Below are positions 9,018 to 19,500 of a DNA stretch of 64,000 bases, piece by piece; positions within the stretch are counted from its first letter, which is position 1, and the number at the start of each line of letters is the position of its first letter. The DNA is from Pontibacter kalidii (GTDB lineage Bacteria > Bacteroidota > Bacteroidia > Cytophagales > Hymenobacteraceae), in the NCBI RefSeq assembly GCF_026278245.1, contig NZ_CP111079.1, positions 4,230,501 to 4,294,500 of the forward strand, in the 5' to 3' direction. The position numbers were made by a program, and so were the translations under genes. The notes below the pieces were generated by a model. That model saw only the letters and a list, made by a program, of their open reading frames with translations. It was not told the DNA's origin and ran no database searches.

Positions 9018-9492
9018 CTACAGCCTGGATTTCGATAAAACAGATTTCAGGAAGCATCCGGAGCTATACCGGGTAGGAAAGGGAGAGCAGGGCGTATTGC
9101 TGGTGGAGCCCTACAAGTCCGAGATTCTGCCGCACTGGCGTTTTAAAAATCCGGAAGTGGCGCGGGAGTCGTCGGAGAAGATATATACGTTGTTTCTGGA
9201 GTACCTGCAGCAAAATGATTTCGTAGGCGCAGACATGGCCCGCAAGTTCCTGCAGATGGGCTATACCCGCAGCAGGCGCTACGCCAACCACCGCAGCGGC
9301 CAGAAGTATAAAGGCCCGGTGCCGGACGATAAAAAAGGGCAGAGCGGCGCCCACGGCCGGCCGCAACTCCCCCTGGAGCCAGACCCGGTGAAAGCCGAAT
9401 CTGCGGCCATATTTAAGGAGAAGTGGGATTTGGCGAAGGGGAACGGGAAGTATAGGCAGCTGATGCTAGAGTTCAAAAGCCTGCACGAATAG
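8989..9492 (+). CDS. DUF4385 family protein
   Basis: A 167-residue soluble protein starting with an ATG inside the antiporter gene. The sequence FRKHPELYRVGKGEQGVLLVEPYKSEILPHW and the TRSRRYANHRSGQKY segment fit DUF4385, a family of unknown function found across many bacteria. It is rich in Lys and Arg in the second half, so nucleic acid binding is possible but unproven. The overlap with the antiporter gene suggests shared translation. Confidence 0.75.
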   Translation: MKNQTGKAFNYSLDFDKTDFRKHPELYRVGKGEQGVLLVEPYKSEILPHWRFKNPEVARESSEKIYTLFLEYLQQNDFVGADMARKFLQMGYTRSRRYANHRSGQKYKGPVPDDKKGQSGAHGRPQLPLEPDPVKAESAAIFKEKWDLAKGNGKYRQLMLEFKSLHE

Positions 9493-9535
9493 CCTGGTCA
9501 GAATAAAAAGAAAACCCAACGAAAGGTAAAAAACG

Positions 9536-9543
9536 TATCTTTG
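9536..9543 (+). promoter_or_regulatory. -7 promoter element TATCTTTG
   Basis: Perfect TAnnTTTG match in the gap between the DUF4385 gene and the acidic-protein gene, 25 bases before the ATG at 9569. Confidence 0.65.
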
Positions 9544-9568
9544 CACATATAAAAAATCACTATTGAAC

Positions 9569-10027
9569 ATGATCAATAAAGACATCAGGTTGGGCAAAGG
9601 GCTTGGTAAGATCAAGTTTGGCCTGACAATGGACGAAGTAGAAGAATTGTTGGGGGAGCCTGAAGAGGTAGAGGAGTCTGATGAGGAAGATGAGTTCGAG
9701 CATCAGGCCTGGAACTACTGGGAAGAGGGCTACTCACTCTACTTCGACAAAGAGGACGACTACCGCCTGAGCTGCATCGAGACAGCCAACCGCGAGGTAC
9801 AGATCTTCGGGGAGCGCGTTTTCGAGATGAGCCGCGAGCAGATCCTGCAGCTTTTTGCCGACCAAGAGATCACCAACCCGGAGGAAGAGGAGGCCGAGAC
9901 TGGCGAGACACGCATCTCCTTCGAGAAAGAGATGATCGACCTGTACTTCGACGAGGACCAGCTGATCGCTGTAAACTTCGGGGTATTCATTAACGACGAC
10001 CTGGAAGTGGTTTGGCCTGAAAAATAA
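9569..10027 (+). CDS. Small acidic protein of unknown function
   Basis: A 152-residue, strongly acidic protein. It opens with LGKGLGKIKFGLTMDEVEELLGEPEEV, a pattern seen in several unrelated uncharacterised proteins and reminiscent of the SmpA/BamE helix-turn, but it has no signal peptide or membrane segment. I do not recognise the family. I chose the ATG at 9569 over a TTG two codons earlier. The gene has its own promoter and terminator, so it is a single-gene unit. Confidence 0.75.
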   Translation: MINKDIRLGKGLGKIKFGLTMDEVEELLGEPEEVEESDEEDEFEHQAWNYWEEGYSLYFDKEDDYRLSCIETANREVQIFGERVFEMSREQILQLFADQEITNPEEEEAETGETRISFEKEMIDLYFDEDQLIAVNFGVFINDDLEVVWPEK

Positions 10028-10053
10028 GCTGAACAGTTGATACATTAAAAATG

Positions 10054-10088
10054 AAAGGCCCCGGCTATACGTTAGCCGGGGCCTTTTT
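10054..10088 (+). terminator. Rho-independent terminator after the acidic-protein gene
   Basis: AAAGGCCCCGGCTA paired with TAGCCGGGGCCTTT around a short loop, then a T run: a very strong hairpin. Confidence 0.9.
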
Positions 10089-10214
10089 GTGCCTGATACG
10101 AAGTATAAAACAGCTGCCGCGCCAAGTGGAAAAGTGTAGCTGAATATGGCTGTACTTGCCAGAAAGGCAGATTTTATACTTTCTACCAGAGCGGTTTGTC
10201 CACAGCCCCCGACC

Positions 10215-10254
10215 CACCAAAAAAGCCCGACATGGCTGCCGGGCTTTTTTGGTG
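10215..10254. terminator. Bidirectional terminator between convergent genes
   Basis: A 15-base-pair perfect stem (CACCAAAAAAGCCCG / CGGGCTTTTTTGGTG) with A and T tracts on either side. It can end the minus-strand permease gene and any read-through from the left. Confidence 0.88.
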
Positions 10255-10271
10255 TCAGAAACCGAAGAAAG

Positions 10272-11411
10272 TTATTCGAAGAAGAAGTTCATCAACTCTT
10301 GCTGGATTACCGGGTTAATGGCAACTGCCAGTATGATAGAGATGATTAGGCCAATGGCTACTGACAGGATATCTTTTCCGATGAGGCGGAACGTCTTGGC
10401 AAACTTCACCGGGGAGTCATGGGCACGCAGGCGCATCCCGAGTTCGCGGCCGGCCAGTAAGCCCACAAACACCCAGGTCGTGCTCATCGGGATGTTGTTC
10501 ACCTCCTTAAAGAAGTACAGGATAATGGCATAAACCAGGTCGATGATCGTGGCGCTGCGCACATCCCGAACCTCCGACTTCTCATTGATGATGCCCTGAA
10601 TCTTATCGCCTTTGTTATAGAAGAGGAAGCCGAGGCCCAGGAAAATAAAGCCTGCAAAGGCTGCAAACTCCCAAAAGCCCAGCGAGCGCGGCAGGTAAAC
10701 AGCTACGTTAGCCAAATCCTGCGCCAGCCAGGTATGCCACAGAAAGCCGCTTATTATCCACTGTGCCACGATCCAGGCTCCGTGCGCCTCGCCTTTCACG
10801 AGCCTCTTGATCACCTTCGAGAGCACCAGGTAAATGATGAAAGCAGCTACGAAGGCGGCCACATAGCCCATCAGGCTTTTGCTGACCATGCTGATGATGG
10901 CCCCGGAGCTAACCGTGAACACACTCAGCAACATGAACGTAGTAGACACCGGGATGCGCAGGCGCGTCAGCAGCAACAGGATGATAGGAGCAGCCAACTG
11001 CAAGTACACAAAGCTATCGATGTTCTGGTCGAAACCTTTGGAGGAAAGGCGTTGGAAGGTGACGTCGCCGTCGAACACATACCAGCTGTAGAACACCGTT
11101 GCCAGGAAGATAGAGCCCATAAACAGCCACTGCCAGTACCACTTCTTATCCTCGTTCGAAACGATAAACGTACCAATGGTCTGGATACTGTCGTTGGCGA
11201 TGGCGGAGTAGCCGGCAAAGGCAAAGCCCACCCACATGGCAATGGAAGCATAGGGGTAAACCACACCAGCCAGGATAAGGGCGAATGCAATGAAATACAG
11301 GAATTTTTTCTCCTTGCGGATAACGATGTCGATGGTACTGTAGCGCTTCCTGAACTTATAGGGCGCTGCAGGAGCCACAACATGTTTCTTTCCTTTTTTG
11401 ACTTTAGCCAT
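10272..11411 (-). CDS. PiT-like (inorganic phosphate transporter-related) membrane permease
   Basis: A 379-residue protein with about 10 hydrophobic helices. It has two PiT-like half-site motifs: FAGYSAIANDSIQTIGTF near residue 70 and NNIPMSTTWVFVGLLAGRELG near 315, matching the GANDxxNAIGT and P(V/M)STTH-type signatures of sodium- or proton-coupled phosphate transporters. The N-terminus is a Lys-rich cytosolic tail. It likely moves phosphate or a related anion, but sequence divergence from classic PitA leaves the substrate open. It has its own promoter (TAACTTTG) and ends at the shared terminator. Confidence 0.75.
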   Translation of the reverse strand: MAKVKKGKKHVVAPAAPYKFRKRYSTIDIVIRKEKKFLYFIAFALILAGVVYPYASIAMWVGFAFAGYSAIANDSIQTIGTFIVSNEDKKWYWQWLFMGSIFLATVFYSWYVFDGDVTFQRLSSKGFDQNIDSFVYLQLAAPIILLLLTRLRIPVSTTFMLLSVFTVSSGAIISMVSKSLMGYVAAFVAAFIIYLVLSKVIKRLVKGEAHGAWIVAQWIISGFLWHTWLAQDLANVAVYLPRSLGFWEFAAFAGFIFLGLGFLFYNKGDKIQGIINEKSEVRDVRSATIIDLVYAIILYFFKEVNNIPMSTTWVFVGLLAGRELGMRLRAHDSPVKFAKTFRLIGKDILSVAIGLIISIILAVAINPVIQQELMNFFFE

Positions 11412-11445
11412 TGGTTTAAATTGTAGCGGAAGTATAAATTCGGCG

Positions 11446-11453
11446 CAAAGTTA
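11446..11453 (-). promoter_or_regulatory. -7 promoter element TAACTTTG for the PiT-like permease
   Basis: On the minus strand this reads TAACTTTG (TAnnTTTG consensus), about 35 bases upstream of the permease ATG. Confidence 0.6.
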
Positions 11454-11632
11454 CTTTAATTAAATGTTACGCTTGGTAGCCCGATGTTAAGAAATTGTTA
11501 ACACGCAAGAAGCGGCAGCCAACCAACCAAAGGCCATAAAAACATTGTAAGCTAGGAGTATAGCTTTAAATGGGGCTGGAAGCAAAGAAAAACTATAACT
11601 TAGCATTTGGACATAATCAGACACTAAAAAGC

Positions 11633-11640
11633 TATATTTG
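11633..11640 (+). promoter_or_regulatory. -7 promoter element TATATTTG immediately before glyS
   Basis: TATATTTG ends only 4 bases before the likely glyS ATG at 11645. Transcription normally starts a few bases after this element, so the mRNA would be leaderless or nearly so. See findings. Confidence 0.6.
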
Positions 11641-11644
11641 CGGC

Positions 11645-13147
11645 ATGGCGACACAAGAAAAAACACCTGTAGAAAACGCTCAGTTAAAAGATATCATCTC
11701 GCACGCGAAGGAGTATGGCTTTATATTCCCGTCCAGCGAGATTTATGATGGCCTGCAAGCCGTTTACGATTACGGCCAGATGGGCGTAGAGCTGAAGAAT
11801 AACATCAAGAACCTGTGGTGGAAGAGCATGACCCAGCTGAACCAGAACGTGGTAGGTCTGGACGCAGCCATCTTCATGCACCCACAGGTCTGGAAGGCCT
11901 CCGGCCACGTAGACAGCTTTAACGACCCGATGATCGACAACAAGGACTCGAAGAAACGCTACCGTGCCGATGTGCTACTAGAGGAGAAAGCTGCCCTGTA
12001 CGAGAAAGACGGCCACTACGAGAAAGCCAGCGAGCTTTTGGTGGAAATGGGCAAGCTGCTGGGTGCTGAGGACCTGGACGGTGTGCGTGAGCTCATCATC
12101 CGAGAAGATATTAAATGCCCTGTCTCCGGCACCACCAACTGGACGGAAGTACGTCAGTTTAACCTGATGTTCTCGACCCAGGTTGGATCTGTCGCCGAGG
12201 ATTCCCAGACGATTTACCTGCGCCCGGAAACCGCCCAGGGTATCTTTGTGAACTTCCTGAACGTGCAGAAGACCGGCCGCATGAAGGTGCCTTTCGGTAT
12301 TGCGCAGATCGGCAAGGCCTTCCGGAACGAGATCGTGGCGCGTCAGTTCATCTTCCGCATGCGTGAGTTTGAGCAGATGGAGATGCAGTTCTTCGTGCGC
12401 CCTGGCACTGAGATGGAGTGGTACGAGCAGTGGAGAGACACCCGCCGCAAGTGGCACGAGGCCATCGGGGTGCCAACCGACAAGCTGCGCTTCCACAACC
12501 ACGAGAAGCTGGCCCACTACGCCAATGCCGCTCTGGACATCGAGTTCGAGTTCCCGTTCGGTTTCAAGGAGGTGGAGGGTATCCACTCCCGCACCGACTT
12601 CGACCTGACGCAGCACCAGGAGCTGAGCCGCAAAAAACTGCAGTACTTCGACAACGACCTGAACGAGGAAGGCAAACCCTACGGCAACTACGTGCCCTAC
12701 GTGATCGAAACCTCCGTGGGCGCCGACCGCCTGTTCCTGATGGTGCTGTGCAGCGCTTATACCGATGAGGAGATCACCGAGGGCGACAGCTCCAAGAACC
12801 GCACCTTCCTGAAGCTGCATCCGGCACTGGCGCCGGTGAAGGCCGCCATACTTCCGCTGACCAAAAAAGACGGTCTTCCGGAGAAGGCAACGGAGATTTT
12901 CGAAGCCCTGAAGTATGATTTCAACCTGATCTACGAGGAGCGCGACAGCATCGGGAAACGCTACACCCGGCAGGACCTGATCGGAACGCCGTTCTGTATC
13001 GCCGTAGATCACCAGACCCTGGAGGACGACACCGTAACCGTGCGCGACCGCGACAGCCGCGAGCAGGTGCGTATGCCGATCAGCGAATTGCAGGCTTACA
13101 TTAGCAAAGCCGTTAGCTACAAGAGCATTTTCGAGAAGCTGGCATAA
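11645..13147 (+). CDS. glyS: Glycine--tRNA ligase (class II, single-chain)
   Basis: Charges tRNA-Gly. The 500-residue length and the opening LKDIISHAKEYGFIFPSSEIYDG fit the eukaryote-like homodimeric GlyRS. Class II motifs are visible: motif 2 in the FRNEIVARQFIFRMREFEQMEMQFF region near residue 220-245, then the glycine-specific SRTDFDLTQHQ segment, motif 3 in IETSVGADR, and the C-terminal anticodon-binding domain (VDHQTLEDDTVTVRDRDS). An in-frame ATG at 11570 would add 25 residues unlike the family and would place the promoter inside the gene, so 11645 is preferred. A terminator follows. Confidence 0.96.
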   Translation: MATQEKTPVENAQLKDIISHAKEYGFIFPSSEIYDGLQAVYDYGQMGVELKNNIKNLWWKSMTQLNQNVVGLDAAIFMHPQVWKASGHVDSFNDPMIDNKDSKKRYRADVLLEEKAALYEKDGHYEKASELLVEMGKLLGAEDLDGVRELIIREDIKCPVSGTTNWTEVRQFNLMFSTQVGSVAEDSQTIYLRPETAQGIFVNFLNVQKTGRMKVPFGIAQIGKAFRNEIVARQFIFRMREFEQMEMQFFVRPGTEMEWYEQWRDTRRKWHEAIGVPTDKLRFHNHEKLAHYANAALDIEFEFPFGFKEVEGIHSRTDFDLTQHQELSRKKLQYFDNDLNEEGKPYGNYVPYVIETSVGADRLFLMVLCSAYTDEEITEGDSSKNRTFLKLHPALAPVKAAILPLTKKDGLPEKATEIFEALKYDFNLIYEERDSIGKRYTRQDLIGTPFCIAVDHQTLEDDTVTVRDRDSREQVRMPISELQAYISKAVSYKSIFEKLA

Positions 13148-13168
13148 GTATAAAGTATAACATTCAGG

Positions 13169-13202
13169 AAGCCGAAGGTACAGCAGTGCCTTCGGCTTTT
13201 CT
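13169..13202 (+). terminator. Rho-independent terminator after glyS
   Basis: AAGCCGAAGG paired with CCTTCGGCTT, then TTT. Confidence 0.85.
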
Positions 13203-13282
13203 ATTTTCATGCAGCCTGTATCGTACATAAACCCCTGTATGCCGCATCTCGTTTATGCAAGTATAAATCAAGCATTAAAACC

Positions 13283-13474
13283 ATGAGAGAAACAGAATAC
13301 AGAGCCCGTGGCAACTGGAACGAGCTAAAGGGCAAAATGAAGCAGGAGTATGGGGACTTAACCGACGATGACCTAACGTATGAAGAAGGCAGGCAGGACG
13401 AGTGGCTGGGCCGGATGCAGCAAAAAATAGGCAAGACCAAGCACGAGATAAAGGAGTGGATAGACCGCATGTAG
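13283..13474 (+). CDS. CsbD family stress protein
   Basis: A 63-residue, highly charged protein. [23 protein letters not shown] is the CsbD signature, and the rest ([25 protein letters not shown]) matches the Bacteroidota variant. CsbD proteins are small, hydrophilic, abundant proteins of the general stress response; the molecular role is unknown. The gene stands alone and is followed by a terminator. Confidence 0.9.
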   Translation: MRETEYRARGNWNELKGKMKQEYGDLTDDDLTYEEGRQDEWLGRMQQKIGKTKHEIKEWIDRM

Positions 13475-13491
13475 TATAAACCCTGCCTTTC

Positions 13492-13524
13492 AAGCCCCCT
13501 TTCCCTAAGGAAAGGGGCTTTTCT
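13492..13524 (+). terminator. Rho-independent terminator after the CsbD gene
   Basis: AAGCCCCTTT-type stem around CCCTAA, then TTTTC. Confidence 0.8.
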
Positions 13525-13529
13525 ATGGG

Positions 13530-14010
13530 AGCGCTACATTTTTGCTGCATGACACTACGTAAAAAAGCTTCTCTCACCTTTTATGAAAGTATAAAGGGGC
13601 AGGCTTAATGTTTTTGAGTTTAATACTTATGTAAAATAGGTGTAAGGCTATACTTGTAGATCGGTATTATAATTGTGCTTCCTCCGGCTGTGCAATACCT
13701 AGAAGAAAAAGCCGGTCCTGAAGCCCAAGGGCATTTTCTGCGGGAGTTATAAACAAAGGGTTGCCGGCATAGAAGTATACATATAAAAGGCAGGGATAAG
13801 GGCGCTTCAGCTGTTGAAAGAAAGTATAAAAAGGATCCTAAAGAAGAAAAAAGCGCTTTTACTGCTAAACTATCCACAGCAGCGGAAGGCACCACGTGGA
13901 GTATAGGGAGAGCTTTAGGAAGCAGAGCGGATAGCCTGCTGCTATAAAGGCACTTAGTTGTAGCTGTTTTCCAGCAGCTTTCTAGCTAACAGCCCGCGCG
14001 GAAAGGCAAA
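13530..14010. other. Gene-poor gap between csbD-like and RND genes
   Basis: About 480 bases without a credible gene. The minus-strand frame at 13620-13895 has no family features. The stretch holds four copies of the AAGTATA / TATACTT word (13587, 13649, 13773, 13822) and one 8-of-9 DnaA-box-like word at 13870. Nothing else is recognised. Confidence 0.5.
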
Positions 14011-14016
14011 AATCCC

Positions 14017-14024
14017 TACCTTTG
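14017..14024 (+). promoter_or_regulatory. -7 promoter element TACCTTTG
   Basis: TAnnTTTG match 19 bases before the ATG of the RND exporter gene, implying a leader of roughly a dozen bases. A TTG inside this element begins a longer open frame, which I reject. Confidence 0.6.
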
Positions 14025-14042
14025 CCGAATTGTAGCCGGACC

Positions 14043-16565
14043 ATGTGGAATAAGATTGCCATTTTTATTATCAAGTACAGGCTGAGACTAATGGTGGTCT
14101 TAGCCGCGCTTACTGCTTTTATGGCCTATCATGCCAGAAACGCAGAAATGTCGTACGATTTTGCCAACGTCGTTTCCAAGGATGACGTGGACATGCAGTA
14201 TTTCCAGCGCTTTAAGCAAACCTTTGGCGAAGACGGGAACATATTGGTTGTCGGCATGCAGGACAACAAAGCATACCGGCTGCAGAACTTCCTGGAGCTG
14301 AAAAAGCTGTCAGACGAACTGAGCCAGGTGGAGGGCGTAAAAGCCGTGATCTCGCTGCCAAACCTGGTGCAGGTGGTAAAAGACACCGCCGAGCGCAGGT
14401 TTACCACCGCTGCCATCTTCCCTGCCGCGCCCGAAACGCAGCCAGAGCTGGATAGCCTGCTGCAGGTGGTGCGCAACCAGGGCTTTTACGACGGGCAGAT
14501 CATCAACAACAAAACCGGCGCCACATTGCTGGCTATTACCTTAGACCCGGTGTATCTCAACTCGGCCCGCCGGGTAGAGGTGATGGATAACATTACAGCA
14601 CACACAGAAGCTTTTTCTAAAAAGACAAGTATAAAACTGCATTACGCCGGACTACCTTTTGTGCGCGCCGTGATGACGACCAAGGTAGCCGCCGAGATGC
14701 AGCTGTTCCTGGCCCTGGCCTTGCTGGTAACGGGCGTTACCCTGTTCATCTTCTTCCGGTCCTTCTACGCCGTTATCTTCCCGCTGCTGGTGATCAGCAT
14801 GGTGGTGGTGTGGGTGCTGGGCACGCTCTCGCTGCTGGGCTTTAAGATCTCGTTGCTCACAGGCCTGATCCCGGCTATACTTGTCGTCATCGGCATCCCG
14901 AACTCGACCTACCTGCTCACGCGCTACCACTACGACTACCGCAAGCACGGCAATAAGATCATGGCCCTGGCCCGGGTCATCAGCAAGATCGGTGTGGTAA
15001 ACCTGGTGACGAACACGACCACAGCGATCGGTTTCATCGTGTTTACCTTTACCCATGTCGCCATACTTTATGAGTTCGGTGTGGTGGCCGGCATCAACAT
15101 TTTTGTAACTTACATTATCAGCATTGTGCTGATACCGGTGGTGTTCTCTTACCTGCCGCCGCCAAGCCGCCGGCAGCTGCGCCACCTCGATGCGCGTCCG
15201 CTGAACAAGCTGCTCGAGTTCTTCGATTACATCGTACACCGCAAGCGCCACCTCGTTTACTTCTTTACCATACTGGCGGTAGGGGTATCGCTGTTTGGCA
15301 TCACAAAGGTGAAGACGGTTTCCTACATGGTGGATGACCTGCCCGAGGAGAGCAGTGTGAACGCCGACCTGGCCTTTTTTGAGAACCATTTCAGCGGGGT
15401 GATGCCTCTGGAGATCATCGTGGACACGGGTATAAAGCAAGGCGTGATGCGCCTGCCAAACCTCAGGAAGCTGGACCAGCTCGAGGGATTCCTGCGCACG
15501 CAGCCTATCCTTTCCGCGCCTATCTCGGTGGTAGGACTGGTGAAAACGGCTACACAGGCTTTTTATGAAGGCGACCCGAACTCCTATCGCCTGCCCGACA
15601 ACACGGAGCGCAACTTCATCTTCAGTTACCTGGCCAGGCAGAACGACGGGGCCAACCAGAAGCTGCTCCGCGCCTTTGTAGACAGCACCGGTCAGAAAGC
15701 GCGTATCTCCCTGAAAGTGGCGGATGCGGGCTCCCGGGAGTTGGATACGCTGATCATCAGGAAAATAAAACCGGAGCTGCGCGAGATTTACGGTGGCGAA
15801 GGAGTGAGTGTATCCGAGGAGGGCAACACCATGACCTTTACCCGCGATGACTCCGGCGCCCAGACAACCGTAAGCCTGACCGGCACCACCCTGCTTTTCA
15901 TCAAAGGAAACGAGTACCTGATCGCCAACCTGCAGTCCAGCCTGCTACTTGCCTTTGTGTTGGTAACTATTGTGATCGCGCTGTTGTTTAAATCGGTAAG
16001 GGTAGTGTTAAGCTCGCTGATACCGAACATGATACCGCTGCTGATCGCGGGTGGCCTGATGGGGTTTTTCAACATCCCCCTGAAGCCGAGTACCGCCCTT
16101 ATCTTCAGCATCGCCCTCGGCATCGCCATCGACGACTCCATCCACTTCCTGGCCAAGTACAGGAGTGAGTTGCTGTCGAACGGGTTTAACGTGAGCCGGG
16201 CCATTACCACCAGCTTAACAGAAGCGGGCACCAGTATGATCTATACCTCGGTGATCCTGTTCTTTGGCTTTGTGATCTTTGCCTTCTCCGAGTTCGGCGG
16301 CACCAAGGCGCTGGGCGTGCTGATGTCGGTGAGTTTGCTGATTGCATTATTCACAAACCTGATTATATTGCCAACTTTGCTGATGAGCTTCGACAGCGGC
16401 AAGTATAAGCGTGATCCATACGCCCTGATAGAGCACTATGATGAGTTCTACCTGGAGCACGAGGACGAGGAGCTTGACCTGAGCCAGCTAAAGTTGAGAT
16501 TAGAGGAAGAAGTAAATCTTGAGGAAGACAATAAACCTGAAAATGGTAAAGTACAACGAGTATAA
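14043..16565 (+). CDS. RND/MMPL family exporter with sterol-sensing-like domains
   Basis: An 840-residue inner-membrane protein with the two-fold RND layout: a first helix near residue 20, an extracytoplasmic domain to about 210, helices 2-6 (LALALLVTGVTLFIFF and on), a second periplasmic loop from about 425 and a second helix bundle from about 630. The second half carries IALGIAIDDSIHFLAKYR, the helix-4 proton-relay-type motif of HpnN/MMPL/Patched proteins. It probably exports a lipid or hydrophobic molecule. The acidic C-terminal tail overlaps the ileS start by 23 bases, so it is likely co-expressed with ileS. Confidence 0.88.
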   Translation: MWNKIAIFIIKYRLRLMVVLAALTAFMAYHARNAEMSYDFANVVSKDDVDMQYFQRFKQTFGEDGNILVVGMQDNKAYRLQNFLELKKLSDELSQVEGVKAVISLPNLVQVVKDTAERRFTTAAIFPAAPETQPELDSLLQVVRNQGFYDGQIINNKTGATLLAITLDPVYLNSARRVEVMDNITAHTEAFSKKTSIKLHYAGLPFVRAVMTTKVAAEMQLFLALALLVTGVTLFIFFRSFYAVIFPLLVISMVVVWVLGTLSLLGFKISLLTGLIPAILVVIGIPNSTYLLTRYHYDYRKHGNKIMALARVISKIGVVNLVTNTTTAIGFIVFTFTHVAILYEFGVVAGINIFVTYIISIVLIPVVFSYLPPPSRRQLRHLDARPLNKLLEFFDYIVHRKRHLVYFFTILAVGVSLFGITKVKTVSYMVDDLPEESSVNADLAFFENHFSGVMPLEIIVDTGIKQGVMRLPNLRKLDQLEGFLRTQPILSAPISVVGLVKTATQAFYEGDPNSYRLPDNTERNFIFSYLARQNDGANQKLLRAFVDSTGQKARISLKVADAGSRELDTLIIRKIKPELREIYGGEGVSVSEEGNTMTFTRDDSGAQTTVSLTGTTLLFIKGNEYLIANLQSSLLLAFVLVTIVIALLFKSVRVVLSSLIPNMIPLLIAGGLMGFFNIPLKPSTALIFSIALGIAIDDSIHFLAKYRSELLSNGFNVSRAITTSLTEAGTSMIYTSVILFFGFVIFAFSEFGGTKALGVLMSVSLLIALFTNLIILPTLLMSFDSGKYKRDPYALIEHYDEFYLEHEDEELDLSQLKLRLEEEVNLEEDNKPENGKVQRV

Positions 16566-19500
16566 AAATCTGAATTACGCCAAAGTAGGCGAGGAGGTGC
16601 TCTCCTTCTGGAAGCAGCACAACATCTTTGAGAAGTCGGTAGCCACCCGTGAGGGCAACACCCCGTTCGTGTTTTACGAAGGACCGCCCTCAGCCAATGG
16701 CACGCCGGGTATTCACCACGTAATGGCCCGTGCCGTGAAAGACATTTTCTGTCGCTACAAGACCCTGAAAGGCTTTCAGGTAAACCGCAAAGGCGGCTGG
16801 GACACCCACGGCCTTCCGGTAGAGCTGCAGGTAGAGAAAGAGCTGGGTATCACGAAAGAGGATATCGGCAAGAAAATAACCGTAGAGGAGTATAACCAGC
16901 GCTGCCGCGAAACGGTCATGCGCTTCAAGAACCAGTGGGACACGCTCACCGAGCAGATGGGCTACTGGGTAGACCTGAACAACCCTTACATCACCTTTGA
17001 GGATGAGTACATCGAGTCTTGCTGGGCCTTGCTAAAGCGCCTCTACGACAAGGGCTACCTCTACAAAGGCTATACGATACAGCCCTTCTCCCCGGCTGCC
17101 GGCACCGGCCTTAGCTCGCATGAGCTCAACCAGCCGGGCTGCTACAAAATGGTAAAAGACACCACCATTGTGGCGCAGTTCGAGGTGAAGAAGATTACCC
17201 GCAATATGTTCCTCTTCGAGCGGGAGGAGGAGAGTGTACACTTCCTGGCCTGGACCACCACGCCCTGGACGCTCCCTGCCAATACGGCGCTGGCCGTGGG
17301 CAAGAACATCAAATATGTAAAAGTACAAACCTATAACCAGTATACGTTCGAGCCGATCTCGGTTATATTGGCCAAGGACCTGGTAAGCCGCTACTTCAAT
17401 CCGAAAGCCGCGGACCTGGCCCTGACAGACTATAGCTCGGGTGATAAGCTGATCCCCTACAAAGTGGTAGAGGAGTTCACCGGCGCCGACCTGGCCGGCG
17501 TGGAGTACCACCAGCTGATGCCGTACGTGCAGCCGGACAAGCCCGCCTTCCGCGTGATCATCGGCGACTATGTGACTACAGAGGATGGTACCGGTATGGT
17601 GCATATCTCGCCAACCTTTGGTGCCGATGACGCCCGTGTAGCCGCCCAGAACGATATTCCGGCGCTGCTGGTGCTGGACGAGAACGGCAAACCCTCTCCG
17701 ATCGTGGACAGGCAAGGCCGCTTCGTGAAAGAGGTAACCGACTTTGCCGGCATGTACGTGAAGAACTACGCCAAGGAAGATGAGTCTGCCGCCGATTACA
17801 AGCCAACCGACGTAAAGATCGCCATCAAGCTGAAGGAAGATGGCAAGGCCTTTAAGGTAGAGAAGTATGAGCACACCTATCCGCACTGCTGGCGCACTGA
17901 CATGCCGGTGCTGTACTACCCGCTGGATAGCTGGTTCATCAAGACCACGGCTGTTAAGGATAGGCTGATAGAGCTGAACAAGACCATCAACTGGAAACCG
18001 GAGTCTACGGGTACAGGCCGTTTCGGCAACTGGCTCGAGAACCTGGTGGACTGGAACCTGTCGCGCTCCCGCTACTGGGGCACGCCGCTGCCCATCTGGA
18101 GAACCGAGGGCGGTGAGGAAGAAATCTGCATCGGCTCTATCGCCCAGCTGACGGAGGAGATAGAGAAAGCCGTGCGCGCCGGTGTGATGGATGAGTCGTT
18201 TGACGTGAAGGAGCTGCACCGCCCATATGTGGACAACATCATTTTGATAAGTGACTCCGGTAAGCCAATGTACAGAGAGCCAGACCTGATCGACGTGTGG
18301 TTCGACTCCGGCGCCATGCCTTATGCACAGTGGCATTACCCGATCGAGAACAAGGAGATCTTCGAGCAGAACTTCCCGGCAGACTTCATTGCTGAGGGGG
18401 TGGACCAGACACGCGGGTGGTTCTTTACCCTGCACGCGCTGGCTGTGATGCTGGAAGACAGCGTGGCCTACAAGAACGTAATCGCCAACGGCTTGGTGCT
18501 CGACAAGAACGGCAACAAGATGAGCAAGCGCCTGGGCAACGCCATCGACCCGTTCGAGATGATCGGCCAGTACGGCCCGGATGCCGTGCGTTGGTACATG
18601 ATCTCGAACGCACCGCCTTGGGATAACCTGAAGTTTAACCCGGATGGGGTGGTGGAGACGCAGCGCCGTTTCTTCGGCACGCTGCAGAACACCTACTCGT
18701 TCTTCGCCCTCTACGCCAACCTCGACAACTTTACCTATGCCGAGGCGGATGTACCAATGGCGCAGTGCACGGAGTCGGACCGCTGGATCATCTCCAAACT
18801 GAACACCCTGATACAGGACGTAGACAGCTACTATGCTGATTACGACCCAACCCGCGCCGCCCGTGCCATACAGGACTTCGTGGTAGATGATTTGAGCAAC
18901 TGGTATGTGCGTCTCAACCGTAAGCGCTTCTGGAAAGGCGAGTACAACACTGATAAGATCGCTGCTTACCAAACGCTTTATACGTGCCTGGAGACGATAG
19001 CCCTATTGGCCGCGCCGGTAGCGCCGTTCTATACCGAGCAGCTCTACCGCGACCTGAACGCAGTGAGCAACAAGCACCAGCAGGAATCGGTGCACCTGGC
19101 CTATTACCCGGAAGTAAACCACGAGGATATCGACAAAGACCTGGAGGAGCGCATGCAACTGGCCCAGACGGTTTCTTCTTTGGTGCACTCGCTGCGCAAG
19201 AAGGAGATGATCAAAGTGCGCCAGCCGCTGCAGCGCATCCTGATCCCGGTGCTCAACCCGAAGATGAAGCAGCAGATAGAAGCCGTGGCTGATCTGATCC
19301 TGAGCGAGGTGAACGTGAAGACGATCGAGTACATCGACGACACATCGGGTATCCTGGTGAAGAAGATCAAGCCTAACTTTAAGAAGCTTGGCCAGGTGTT
19401 CGGTCCGAAGATGAAACTGGTGGCCGCCGCCGTGCAGCAGATGGAGCAGAAAGACATTGCCGAGCTGGAGCGCGAAGGAGGCTTTAAAATCATGCTCAAC

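Noticed and set aside
11978..13228. 416-codon minus-strand frame over glyS
   Set aside because: Antisense shadow of a well-supported gene; no domain seen.
13620..13895. 91-codon minus-strand frame in the gap before the RND gene
   Set aside because: No family features, and it contains AAGTATA words as expected for a gap.
17032..18972. 646-codon minus-strand frame inside ileS
   Set aside because: It lies opposite a full ileS, has no family features and an odd His/Val/Leu/Gln-rich composition typical of antisense frames in G+C-biased genes.
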